Shown in pieces: positions 8,181 to 16,881 of a stretch of DNA of 33,412 bases. How positions within the stretch are numbered: the first letter of the stretch is position 1; every line of letters begins with the position of its first letter. This DNA is from Microcella sp. (GTDB taxonomy: Bacteria; Actinomycetota; Actinomycetes; Actinomycetales; Microbacteriaceae), in NCBI GenBank assembly GCA_030158585.1, contig JAOASR010000142.1, positions 1 to 33,412 of the forward strand, given 5' to 3'. A program made the translations under genes and the position numbers. The notes under the pieces are model-generated. The model worked only from the letters and a program-made list of their open reading frames with translations. It did not search any database and was not told the origin of the DNA.

Positions 8181-8927
8181 ATGATGACGACCACGCGGAC
8201 ACCGCGCACGGTGATCGTGACGGGCGCAGGAGGCGGTCTCGGCCGCGGCTCCGCCGACGCCTGCGCGGCGCTGGGTGCCCGGGGGGTCGTCGCCGACATC
8301 GACGAGCCCGCCGCGACGCGTGTCGCGGCGGGCCTCGCCGGGGCCATCGCCGTCGGCGTCGACGTGACGCGCACCGACTCCACCGACGCCCTCGCGGCGA
8401 CGGCGGCCGAGCTCGGGGGCGGGCGCATCGACGTCGTCGTCAACAACGCCGCGATCTACGCGACGCTCACGCGCTCGCCGCTCGAGCAGATCGCCGAGGC
8501 CGAGTGGGATCGCGTCATGGCGGTCAACACCAAGGGCCCCTGGCAGGTCGTGCGGGCGTGCTCGCCGCACCTCGGCGAGGGATCGCGCATCATCAACATC
8601 TCGTCGGCGACGGTCATGAGCGGCTCGGCCCACTGGGCGCACTACGTCGCGAGCAAGGCCGCGGTCATCGGGCTCACGCGCGTCATGGCGACCGAGCTCG
8701 GCCCGCGCGGCATCACCGCCAACACGGTCGCGCCGGGCTTCACTCTCACCGAGGCGAGCCACGGCCTCATCGAGGGCGCCGAGACGTACGGCGTCGAGCG
8801 CAGCGCGCTGCGTCGCCCCATCCAGCCCGACGACATCGTCGGCACCGTGCTCTACCTCGCCGACGAGGCGAGCCGCTCGGTCACCGGGCAGACCCTCGTC
8901 GTCGACGGCGGCCGCCAGTACCTCTGA
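8181..8927 (+). CDS. Short-chain dehydrogenase/reductase (aryl alcohol dehydrogenase role likely)
   Basis: A classical SDR of 248 residues. The nucleotide-binding motif TGAGGGLG is at residues 14-21, the NNAA motif follows, and the catalytic set is Ser142-Tyr155-Lys159 in a Y-V-A-S-K context. The C-terminal V-D-G-G is standard. Asp near residue 40 (VVADIDE) at the end of the second strand suggests NAD rather than NADP. Two ATGs are adjacent; the second (8184) has better spacing from AAGGAG (8172-8177). In the cre pathway dehydrogenases oxidise 4-hydroxybenzyl alcohol and the aldehyde; given the aldehyde dehydrogenase in the same operon, this protein is the natural candidate for the alcohol step. 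Substrate is inferred from context. Confidence 0.82.
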   Translation: MMTTTRTPRTVIVTGAGGGLGRGSADACAALGARGVVADIDEPAATRVAAGLAGAIAVGVDVTRTDSTDALAATAAELGGGRIDVVVNNAAIYATLTRSPLEQIAEAEWDRVMAVNTKGPWQVVRACSPHLGEGSRIINISSATVMSGSAHWAHYVASKAAVIGLTRVMATELGPRGITANTVAPGFTLTEASHGLIEGAETYGVERSALRRPIQPDDIVGTVLYLADEASRSVTGQTLVVDGGRQYL

Positions 8928-8962
8928 CGCCCGCCGCCCCACCCACACCACCAGGAGGAATC

Positions 8963-9283
8963 GTGACCACCGTCATCTACACCGCCCACGACGGCACCGA
9001 GACCATCGTCGAGGGCACGCCCGGCGTCTCCATCATGGAGACCGCGCTGCGCAACGGCGTCCCCGGCATCGTGGGCGAGTGCGGCGGCAGCATGTCGTGC
9101 GCCACGTGCCACGTCTTCGTCTCTGACGAGACGGCCGCGATCGCGGGCGAGATGAGCGAGCTCGAAGACGAGATGCTCGACGGCACCGCCGTCGACCGCG
9201 AGGACTGCTCGCGCCTCTCGTGCCAGATCAAGCTGATCGACGGCGAGACCTACCGGGTCACGACGCCCAGCGAGCAGGTGTGA
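8963..9283 (+). CDS. creF: [2Fe-2S] ferredoxin of the P450 system, CreF-like
   Basis: A 106-residue plant/adrenodoxin-type ferredoxin. The cluster ligands are Cys40, Cys46, Cys49 and Cys87 (C-x5-C-x2-C-x37-C) in the segments ECGGSMSCATC and RLSCQ, the pattern of putidaredoxin-like proteins that donate electrons to P450s. The acidic stretch around 64-80 is the usual partner-docking region. The GTG start at 8963 has a strong AGGAGGA site five bases upstream. The reductase gene starts one base after the stop. It would carry electrons from the reductase at 9285 to the P450 at 3802. Confidence 0.87.
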   Translation: MTTVIYTAHDGTETIVEGTPGVSIMETALRNGVPGIVGECGGSMSCATCHVFVSDETAAIAGEMSELEDEMLDGTAVDREDCSRLSCQIKLIDGETYRVTTPSEQV

Positions 9284-9284
9284 C

Positions 9285-10556
9285 GTGGGCGCGAACCAGC
9301 ACGACGCGACGCTGATCGTCGGCGCCTCGCAAGCGGGCGTGCAGCTCGCCGCGACGCTGCGCGAGCTCGGCGACACCCGTCACATCGTGCTCGTCGGCGA
9401 CGAGCCGCACGCGCCCTACCAGCGCCCGCCGCTGTCGAAGGCGTACCTGCAGGGCGAGATCACGAGCGACGACCTCATCTTCCGCACCGGCGACTGGTTC
9501 GTGCAGCACGACATCGAGGTCGTCACGGGCGAGACCATCGCCGCGATCGAGAGGCACGCCGACGGCGGAGGCGAGGCGGTCACCGCGACCGGCCGCCGCA
9601 TCCCCTTCGCGCGCCTCGCGCTCACCACCGGAGCTGCGCCCCGCCGCCTCGACCTGCCCGGCATCGACCTGCCGGGCGTGCACTACCTGCGCACCGCCGA
9701 CGACGCCGCCGCGATCTCGACGCACCTCGCGTCGGCCGGCTCGCTCGTCGTCATCGGTGGAGGCTTCATCGGCCTCGAGGTCGCCGCGTCCGCTCGCAAG
9801 CGCGGTGTCGCGGTGACCGTGCTCGAGGCCGCCCCGCGCCTCGTCGGCCGCGTCGTCTCGGAGCAGACGAGCGCGTTCTACCTCGACGCGCACCGCCGCC
9901 GCGGCATCGATGTGGTGCTGGATGCCCGCATCGCCGGCATCGAGGGCGAGAGCGCCGCGGCCGGCGTGCGTCTCGCTGACGGCACCGTGATCCCCGCCGA
10001 CGTCGTGCTCGTCGGCATCGGCGTCGTGCCCCGCACCGAGCTCGCCGAGCAGCTGGGCCTCGAGGTCGACGGCGGCATCGTCGTCGACGCCGCGTGCCGC
10101 ACCTCCGACCCCGCGATCGTCGCGGCGGGCGACTGCGCCCTCATGCCGAACCCCTACGCGCGCGGCACGCTGCCGCGCGTGCGCCTCGAGAGCGTCCACA
10201 ACGCGCTCGAGCAGGCGAAGGTCGCCGCGGCGACCCTCATGGGCGACCCGCACGTCTACCGCACGACGCCGTGGTTCTGGTCTGACCAGGCCGACATCAA
10301 GCTGCAGATCGCCGGCCTCTCGACCGGCTACGACGCGACCGTGCTGCGCGGCGACCCCGAGACCGAGAAGTTCTCCGTCCTGTACTACCGCGACGGCGAG
10401 CTGCTCGCCGCCGACTGCGTCAACCAGCCGCTCGACTTCATGGCGGTGCGCTCGGCTCTCGGCCGCGGCGCGACGATCCCGCCCGAGGCGGCCGCCGACA
10501 CCTCCCTCCCGCTCAAGAAGTCCGTGGTCGAGCCGACCGCGCCCTCGCTCGTCTGA
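9285..10556 (+). CDS. creE: NAD(P)H:ferredoxin reductase (FAD), CreE-like
   Basis: A 423-residue putidaredoxin-reductase-type flavoprotein. It has an FAD-binding fold with VGASQAG at 12-18, the conserved PYQRPPLSK segment at 44-52, an NAD-binding fold with IGGGFIGLE beginning near residue 157, the second FAD motif AAGDC with Asp283, and a C-terminal PWFWSDQ segment typical of this family. It is GTG-initiated one base after the ferredoxin stop, so translation is probably coupled. It passes electrons from NAD(P)H to the ferredoxin and completes the class I P450 chain. Confidence 0.88.
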   Translation: MGANQHDATLIVGASQAGVQLAATLRELGDTRHIVLVGDEPHAPYQRPPLSKAYLQGEITSDDLIFRTGDWFVQHDIEVVTGETIAAIERHADGGGEAVTATGRRIPFARLALTTGAAPRRLDLPGIDLPGVHYLRTADDAAAISTHLASAGSLVVIGGGFIGLEVAASARKRGVAVTVLEAAPRLVGRVVSEQTSAFYLDAHRRRGIDVVLDARIAGIEGESAAAGVRLADGTVIPADVVLVGIGVVPRTELAEQLGLEVDGGIVVDAACRTSDPAIVAAGDCALMPNPYARGTLPRVRLESVHNALEQAKVAAATLMGDPHVYRTTPWFWSDQADIKLQIAGLSTGYDATVLRGDPETEKFSVLYYRDGELLAADCVNQPLDFMAVRSALGRGATIPPEAAADTSLPLKKSVVEPTAPSLV

Positions 10557-10570
10557 TCCAGGAGCCCGCC

Positions 10571-11215
10571 ATGCCACTGCCCACCGCTCTCGCCGTCGAC
10601 ACCTCGCCCATTCAGGGCAACCCCGCGATCACCGACCTCGACCCGGTCTGGCGCGCGATCGTGACCGAGTCGCGCACGCGCTCGAACGACATCCACCTGC
10701 CGATCTCGGTCGCGTACGCCGAGCGCCTGTGCGACGCGTACCCCGAGGCGGATGCTCTGCTCGTGCGCGTCACGACCCTCCTGCACGACACGGGCTGGGC
10801 GCGCGTCGACGAGACGAAGATCATCTCCGAGGGCTTCGGCGGCGACTGGCGCAAGGCCGACATCCGGTTCCAGCACGAGCGCTACGGCTGCGACATCGCC
10901 CGCGAGGTGCTGCCCGGTCTCGGCTACGACGACGCCTTCATCGAGCGCGTCACCGCGATCATCGACGGCCACGACACCCGCCAGGTCTCGCACTCGCTCG
11001 AGGACAGCCTCGTACGCGACGCCGACCGGCTCTGGCGCTTCACGGCGACGGGCATCGCGCTGGCCTCCGGCTGGTTCGGGCTGAGCCCCGCCGAGTACGC
11101 GCGTCGCCTGCGCGCCGAGATCATCCCCGAGCTGCTCACCGACGCGGCGTTGCAGATGGCCGAGGCCGAGCTCGCCCGCGCCGAGGCGCTGCTGAAGACG
11201 GATCTGCTCTCGTGA
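10571..11215 (+). CDS. creD: HD-domain phosphohydrolase, CreD-like
   Basis: A 214-residue HD-superfamily protein with metal-binding blocks SNDIH, LLHDTGW, QHERYG, IIDGHDTR and RDADRLWR in order. It lies inside the operon between the reductase and the aldehyde dehydrogenase. In C. glutamicum CreD is the phosphohydrolase that removes the phosphate added at the start of the pathway; the sequence and the position support that role, although I infer that CreD is an HD protein from this context rather than from an alignment. It has an AGGAG site before the ATG, and its stop overlaps the GTG of the next gene (GTGA). A diverged copy is at 2132-2809 on the minus strand. Confidence 0.75.
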   Translation: MPLPTALAVDTSPIQGNPAITDLDPVWRAIVTESRTRSNDIHLPISVAYAERLCDAYPEADALLVRVTTLLHDTGWARVDETKIISEGFGGDWRKADIRFQHERYGCDIAREVLPGLGYDDAFIERVTAIIDGHDTRQVSHSLEDSLVRDADRLWRFTATGIALASGWFGLSPAEYARRLRAEIIPELLTDAALQMAEAELARAEALLKTDLLS

Positions 11216-12783
11216 CCGCCGCGACCGTGACGATTGACGCCGAGGCGCTGCGCCGCGCGCACGCCGAGGCGGCCGCGAGCCTGCCCTACCGGCACGTGAC
11301 CGACCAGTTCATCGACGGAGCCTGGCGCCCCTCGCACAGCACCGCGACCTCGCCCGTCATCGACCCGGCGACGGGCGAGCAGTGGGGCTCGGTGCCGGTC
11401 GCCGACGAGCGCGATGTGGATGCCGCTGTCGCCGCCGCGCGCTCCGCGCTCGCCGGCTGGCGGGCGACCACTCCCGCACACCGTGCCGAGCTGCTGCGCC
11501 GCATGGCCGACGAGGTGGAGGCGCGCGCCGTTCCCCTCGGCCTCACCAACACGCTCGAGAACGGGTCGCCCGTCGCTGAGACGGCGAAGGCGGCGGCGAA
11601 TGCGGCGTCGATCCTGCGCCACTTCGCCGGGCTCGCCTCGCACCTCGAGCGCGACGACATCCGGCCGTTCCCCGACGGCATCAACGAGACCGTTGTCAAC
11701 CGCGACCCGATCGGGGTCTGCGCGCTCATCGCGCCGTGGAACTTCCCCATCAACCTCGTCGTCATCAAGCTCGCGCCGGCCCTGCTCGCGGGCTGCACGG
11801 TCGTCATGAAGCCCGCGTCGCCGACGCCGCTGTCGACGCGCTTCCTCGTCGACGCGGCCGCGGCGGCGGGTTTCCCGCCGGGCGTCGTCAACTTCGTCAC
11901 CGGCAACGGCGCGGCGGGCGACCTGCTCGTGCGCCACCCCGACGTCGCGAAGGTCGCCTTCACGGGCTCGACGCCCGTGGGCCGGAAGATCGCCGCCGCG
12001 TGCGGCGAGCTGCTGCGCCCGGTCACGCTCGAGCTCGGCGGCAAGTCGTCGGCGATCGTGCTGCCCGACGCCGACCTCGACCACCTGCGGTCGGTGCTCG
12101 TGCGCAGCTGCCTGCGCAACACGGGCCAGACCTGCTACATCTCCACGCGCATCCTCGTCACGCCCGAGAACGAGGCCGCCGTCGTCGACCTCGTCGCCGA
12201 GACCATTGCGAACTCGCCCCTCGGCGACCCGCTCGACGCCGCCACGGTCTTCGGCCCGACCGCGACCGCCGCGCAGGAGGCGACCGTGCGCGGGTACATC
12301 CGCTCAGGGGTCGACGAGGGCGCGCGCGTCGTCGCGGGCGGCGACCTACCGAACCCCGCCGGCATCGGCACGTTCGTCGTGCCGACCGTCTTCGCCGACG
12401 TGACGCCGGAGATGACGATCGCGCGGGAGGAGATCTTCGGGCCCGTCATCACGATCATCCCGGTGCGCGACGTCGAGCACGCGATCGAGGTCGCGAACGA
12501 CACGCCCTTCGGCCTCGGCGGCATCGTGTTCGGCGCCGACGAGGAGCGCGCCTTCGAGGTCGCGCGCCGCGTCGACACGGGCTCGGTCGGCATCAACTTC
12601 TTCGCCTCGAACCACTCGGCGCCCTTCGGTGGCCGGCACGATTCGGGCATGGGCGTCGAGTACGGCATCGAGGGGCTCGAGGCGTACCTCACGCCGCAGT
12701 CGGTGCACCGGCGCCGCAGACGCATCGGCGCGAGCGACCCCCGGCACCTCTCTTCAGGGGCGGCGCCTACGGTGATCTCATGA
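11212..12783 (+). CDS. NAD(P)-dependent aldehyde dehydrogenase (4-hydroxybenzaldehyde dehydrogenase role likely)
   Basis: A 523-residue aldehyde dehydrogenase. The Rossmann segment IAPWNFPINL, the general base Glu274 in LELGGKS, the nucleophile Cys308 in NTGQTCY, and EEIFGPV are all present, so it should be active. By context it oxidises the aromatic aldehyde formed by the P450 or the SDR to 4-hydroxybenzoate. The GTG start overlaps the HD gene stop. The normal family end would be near the residues PQSVHRR; about 25 extra residues follow, starting with an arginine run. They read like former intergenic DNA and carry a candidate promoter for the next gene. The stop overlaps the ATG of gpx. Confidence 0.88.
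   Translation: MTAATVTIDAEALRRAHAEAAASLPYRHVTDQFIDGAWRPSHSTATSPVIDPATGEQWGSVPVADERDVDAAVAAARSALAGWRATTPAHRAELLRRMADEVEARAVPLGLTNTLENGSPVAETAKAAANAASILRHFAGLASHLERDDIRPFPDGINETVVNRDPIGVCALIAPWNFPINLVVIKLAPALLAGCTVVMKPASPTPLSTRFLVDAAAAAGFPPGVVNFVTGNGAAGDLLVRHPDVAKVAFTGSTPVGRKIAAACGELLRPVTLELGGKSSAIVLPDADLDHLRSVLVRSCLRNTGQTCYISTRILVTPENEAAVVDLVAETIANSPLGDPLDAATVFGPTATAAQEATVRGYIRSGVDEGARVVAGGDLPNPAGIGTFVVPTVFADVTPEMTIAREEIFGPVITIIPVRDVEHAIEVANDTPFGLGGIVFGADEERAFEVARRVDTGSVGINFFASNHSAPFGGRHDSGMGVEYGIEGLEAYLTPQSVHRRRRRIGASDPRHLSSGAAPTVIS
12768..12773 (+). promoter_or_regulatory. Candidate -10 of a leaderless promoter for the glutathione peroxidase gene
   Basis: TACGGT fits TANNNT and ends six bases before the ATG at 12780, so transcription would begin at or next to the start codon. 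The site is inside the extra C-terminal tail of the aldehyde dehydrogenase. No ribosome-binding site precedes this ATG, which supports leaderless translation or coupling. Confidence 0.4.
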
Positions 12784-13265
12784 CTGCGCTCTCGGATGCC
12801 CCCCTCACGATGATCGACGGCCGCGAGACGACCTTCGCCGAGTTCGCGGGCAAGGTCGTCCTCGTGGTGAACGTGGCCTCGCGCTGCGGTCTCGCGCCGC
12901 AGTACGAGGGTCTGGAACGCCTGCAGAAGACCTATGGCGAGCGCGGCTTCACGGTGCTCGGCGTGCCGTCGAATCAGTTCCTGCAGGAGCTGTCGAGCGA
13001 GGAGAAGATCGCCGAGTACTGCAGCACGACGTGGGGCGTCACCTTCCCGATGACCGAGAAGGCGAAGGTCAACGGCACGAAGCGGCACCCGCTGTATGCC
13101 GAGCTGGTCACCACCCGCGACAGCGTGGGCCTGGCCGGCCCCGTGGCGTGGAACTTCGAGAAGTTCCTCGTGCTGCCGAGCGGTGAGGTGCACCGGTTCC
13201 GCCCGACCGTGCAGCCCGACGCCCCCGAGATCATCGCGCTCATCGAGGCGAACCTCCCGGGCTGA
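12780..13265 (+). CDS. Glutathione peroxidase-family thiol peroxidase
   Basis: 161 residues of the non-selenium glutathione peroxidase family, which in bacteria usually works with thioredoxin or other low-molecular thiols. The peroxidatic cysteine is Cys36 in NVASRCG; Gln67 (SNQF), Trp124 and Asn125 (AWNF) complete the catalytic tetrad. Cys81 (YCSTTWGVTFPM) is at the usual place of the resolving cysteine. The ATG overlaps the aldehyde dehydrogenase stop. A link to the operon is plausible because uncoupled P450 turnover makes hydrogen peroxide, but the gene may simply be a neighbour with its own promoter. Confidence 0.9.
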   Translation: MTALSDAPLTMIDGRETTFAEFAGKVVLVVNVASRCGLAPQYEGLERLQKTYGERGFTVLGVPSNQFLQELSSEEKIAEYCSTTWGVTFPMTEKAKVNGTKRHPLYAELVTTRDSVGLAGPVAWNFEKFLVLPSGEVHRFRPTVQPDAPEIIALIEANLPG

Positions 13266-13295
13266 GCCCCTCGTCGCACCAACGCCTTTCGTACC

Positions 13296-13329
13296 AGCGC
13301 CCGCCGAGCCCTTCCGTTCGGCGGGCGCT
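13296..13329 (+). terminator. Perfect 12-bp stem hairpin after gpx
   Basis: AGCGCCCGCCGA (13296-13307) is the exact reverse complement of TCGGCGGGCGCT (13318-13329), with a 10-base loop. It lies 31 bases after the gpx stop and before the pcaI promoter region. There is no T-tract, common for terminators in GC-rich actinobacteria. Confidence 0.65.
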
Positions 13330-13334
13330 CGCGT

Positions 13335-13340
13335 TACGAT
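13335..13340 (+). promoter_or_regulatory. Candidate -10 of the pcaIJF promoter
   Basis: TACGAT fits TANNNT. Its last base is the first base of the palindrome at 13340-13356, so a bound regulator would sit on the transcription start. No clear -35 is seen. Confidence 0.4.
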
Positions 13341-13356
13341 GTTTGCAGAGCGAACA
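13340..13356. promoter_or_regulatory. Candidate PcaR operator 1 upstream of pcaI
   Basis: TGTTTGCAGAGCGAACA is a palindrome with one mismatched pair around a 3-base centre. It resembles the second palindrome at 13360-13374; the centres are 19 bases apart, so the two sites lie on nearly the same face of the helix. Confidence 0.55.
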
Positions 13357-13359
13357 CAA

Positions 13360-13374
13360 GTTCGCACAGCGAAC
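13360..13374. promoter_or_regulatory. Candidate PcaR operator 2 upstream of pcaI
   Basis: GTTCGCACAGCGAAC is a perfect 6-bp inverted repeat around ACA. The GTTCG half-site resembles those described for PcaU/PcaR-type IclR regulators (general knowledge of that subfamily). It ends 27 bases before the pcaI start. Confidence 0.6.
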
Positions 13375-13401
13375 AGCCCGGACCCAGCGCAAGGCGGGAA
13401 C

Positions 13402-14190
13402 ATGATCGACAAGACCGTGGCAGACCTCCGCGAGGCGGTCGCCGGAATCACCGACGGCGCGACCGTCATGGTCGGTGGCTTCGGCCGCGCCGGCCAGCCC
13501 GTCGAGCTCATCGACGCGCTCATCGACGCGGGAGCGAGCGAGCTCACGATCGTCAGCAACAACGCCGGCGGCGGCGACCTCGGGCTCGCCCGACTCATCG
13601 CCGAGGGCCGCGTGCGCAAGGTCGTCTGCTCGTTCCCGCGCCAGACCGACTCGTGGCACTTCGACCGCGCCTACCGCGAGGGCCGCCTCGAGCTCGAGCT
13701 CGTGCCGCAGGGCAACCTCGCCGAGCGCATCCGCGCCGCCGGAGCCGGCATCGGCGCCTTCTACTCGCCTACCGCCGTCGGCACCCCGCTCGCCGAGGGG
13801 CGAGAGCATCGCGAGATCGACGGCCGCACCTACCTCCTCGAGCACCCCATCCGGGCCGACGTCGCGCTCATCAGCGGGCTGCGCGCCGACCGCTGGGGCA
13901 ACGTCGTCTACCGCCGCACCGCGCGCAACTTCAGCCCGATCATGGCGACCGCCGCGACCACCACGGTCGTGCAGGTCGACGAGATCGTGCCGCTCGGCAC
14001 CCTCGACCCCGAGGCGATCGTGACGCCCGGCATCTTCGTCGACCGCGTCGTCGCCGTCGGCGTCCGCCGCTGGCTGCGCGACGGCGAGTTCGTCGGCGGC
14101 GTCGACCTGCAGGGCGAGCCGCTCGCCGCGCCGACCGCCGCCCCTGCCGCCGACCCTGCCACCGCCTCGATCGCTGGAGGAGACCGATGA
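13402..14190 (+). CDS. pcaI: 3-oxoadipate CoA-transferase subunit A
   Basis: 262 residues of the CoA-transferase family I alpha subunit. The N-terminal GATVMVGGFG glycine-rich segment, IVSNNAGG and the PQGNLAERIRAAGAGIGAFYSP block are typical. With PcaJ it transfers CoA from succinyl-CoA to 3-oxoadipate. The C-terminal ~25 residues are Ala/Pro-rich and lie beyond the usual end of the fold. The gene opens a three-gene run (pcaI-pcaJ-pcaF) in which each stop overlaps the next start, preceded by two palindromes. Context with pcaF and pcaR favours 3-oxoadipate over acetoacetate as the acceptor. Confidence 0.92.
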   Translation: MIDKTVADLREAVAGITDGATVMVGGFGRAGQPVELIDALIDAGASELTIVSNNAGGGDLGLARLIAEGRVRKVVCSFPRQTDSWHFDRAYREGRLELELVPQGNLAERIRAAGAGIGAFYSPTAVGTPLAEGREHREIDGRTYLLEHPIRADVALISGLRADRWGNVVYRRTARNFSPIMATAATTTVVQVDEIVPLGTLDPEAIVTPGIFVDRVVAVGVRRWLRDGEFVGGVDLQGEPLAAPTAAPAADPATASIAGGDR

Positions 14191-14866
14191 CCGATCGTCT
14201 CGATCGCGACGCCCTCGCGCGCCGCGTCGCCGCGGACATCCCCGACGGCGCCTACGTCAACCTGGGCATCGGTGCGCCGACGCTCGTCGCCGATCATCTG
14301 CCGCCCGGCTCGGAGGTCATCCTCCACACCGAGAACGGGATGCTCGGCATGGGCCCCGCGCCGGCACCGGGCGACGTCGACCCCGACCTCATCAACGCCG
14401 GCAAGCTCGCCGTCACCGAGCTGCCGGGCGCCGCGTACTTCCACCACGCCGACTCGTTCGGCATGATGCGCGGCGGGCACCTCGACCTGTGCATCCTGGG
14501 CGCCTTCCAGGTGTCGCAGACCGGCGACCTCGCCAACTGGTCGACGGGAGCGCCCGACGCGATCCCGGCGGTCGGCGGCGCGATGGATCTCGCGATCGGC
14601 GCGAAAGACGTCTACGTCATGACCGACCTGCTCACCAAGGGCGGCGAGTCGAAGCTCGTCGAGACCTGCACCTACCCGCTCACGGGCGTCGGCTGCGTCA
14701 CGCGCGTCTACACCGACCGGGCCGTGTTCGATGTGACGCCCGAGGGCTTCGCCGTGCGCGAGCTGTTCGGCACGACGACGCTCGACGAGCTGCGCGAACT
14801 GACCGGCCTGCGCCTCAGCATGCTGCCGACCGCGCTGCCGACCGCATCGAACACCGAGGAGTCCCG

Positions 14867-14870
<4 letters not shown>
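14187..14870 (+). CDS. pcaJ: 3-oxoadipate CoA-transferase subunit B
   Basis: 227 residues of the CoA-transferase beta subunit. The catalytic glutamate that forms the CoA thioester is Glu49 in the signature ENGMLGMG; the preceding VNLGIGAPT and the later MRGGHLDLCILGAFQV blocks are typical. It overlaps the pcaI stop by four bases (ATGA), has GGAGGAGA upstream, and overlaps the pcaF start in the same way, so the subunits are likely made in equal amounts. Confidence 0.93.
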
Positions 14871-16036
<1,166 letters not shown>

Positions 16037-16040
16037 GCGC

Positions 16041-16871
16041 ATGACCGCCGAGCCCGCCGACCTCGCCGCTGAGCCTGATGGCGCCGGCGATGTGAGCGGC
16101 GACGCGGCGAGCGAGGCCAGCCCCGACTTCGTCCAGTCGTTCGCGCGCGGACTCGCGGTCATCCGCGCCTTCGACGCCGACCACGCCGAGCTGACCCTGA
16201 GCGAGGTGGCGGTCCGCGCCGACGTGCCGCGCGCCGCCGCTCGCCGGTTTCTCATGACGCTCATCGCGCTCGGCTACGTGCGCTCGAGCGATCGCACGTT
16301 CGCCCTCACCCCGCGCGTGCTCGAGCTGGGCTACAGCTACCTCTCGGCCCTGTCGCTGCCCGCGATCGCGCAGCCGCACCTCGAGCGGCTCTCGCACGAG
16401 CTCGACGAGTCGACGTCGCTCGCGGTGCTCGACGGCACCGACGTCGTGTACGTGGCGCGCGTGCCCACCCGCCGCATCATGAGCGTGAGCATCCAGCTCG
16501 GCACTCGATTCCCGGCCTGGGCGACGTCGCTCGGTCGCGTCCTGCTCGCCGCTCTTCCCGACGATGCAGCGGATGCTGCGCTCGAGCACTCCGATCTGCA
16601 CCCGTTCACGCCCACCACGCTCGTCGACCGCACGGCGCTGCTCGCCGAGCTCGACCGCGTGCGACGCGCCGGCTGGGCGATCGTCGACGGCGAGCTCGAG
16701 GAGGGCCTGCGCTCGATCGCCGCGCCCGTGCGCGACGCCTCGGGCGCCGTCGTCGCGGCGGTCAACGTCTCGACCGCGCGTCGCGGCGATGCCGAGTCGG
16801 AGCTCGCGCGCGTGCTCCCCGCCCTGCAGCGCGCGACGGCCGCGATCGAGGCCGATCTGCGCATCCGCTAG
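16041..16871 (+). CDS. pcaR: IclR-family regulator, PcaR/PcaU-like
   Basis: 276 residues. After an acidic, Ala-rich leader of about 28 residues comes PDFVQSFARGLAVIRAF (29-45), characteristic of the PcaR/PcaU/PobR branch of IclR regulators. The helix-turn-helix follows at about 52-78 (LTLSEVAVRADVPRAAARRF), then the effector domain to the end. It begins four bases after the pcaF stop, so it is probably the last gene of the pcaIJF operon and regulates the tandem palindromes at 13340-13374, with protocatechuate or 3-oxoadipate as likely effector (known for the family, inferred here). Confidence 0.87.
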   Translation: MTAEPADLAAEPDGAGDVSGDAASEASPDFVQSFARGLAVIRAFDADHAELTLSEVAVRADVPRAAARRFLMTLIALGYVRSSDRTFALTPRVLELGYSYLSALSLPAIAQPHLERLSHELDESTSLAVLDGTDVVYVARVPTRRIMSVSIQLGTRFPAWATSLGRVLLAALPDDAADAALEHSDLHPFTPTTLVDRTALLAELDRVRRAGWAIVDGELEEGLRSIAAPVRDASGAVVAAVNVSTARRGDAESELARVLPALQRATAAIEADLRIR

Positions 16872-16881
16872 GCCGGTCGAC

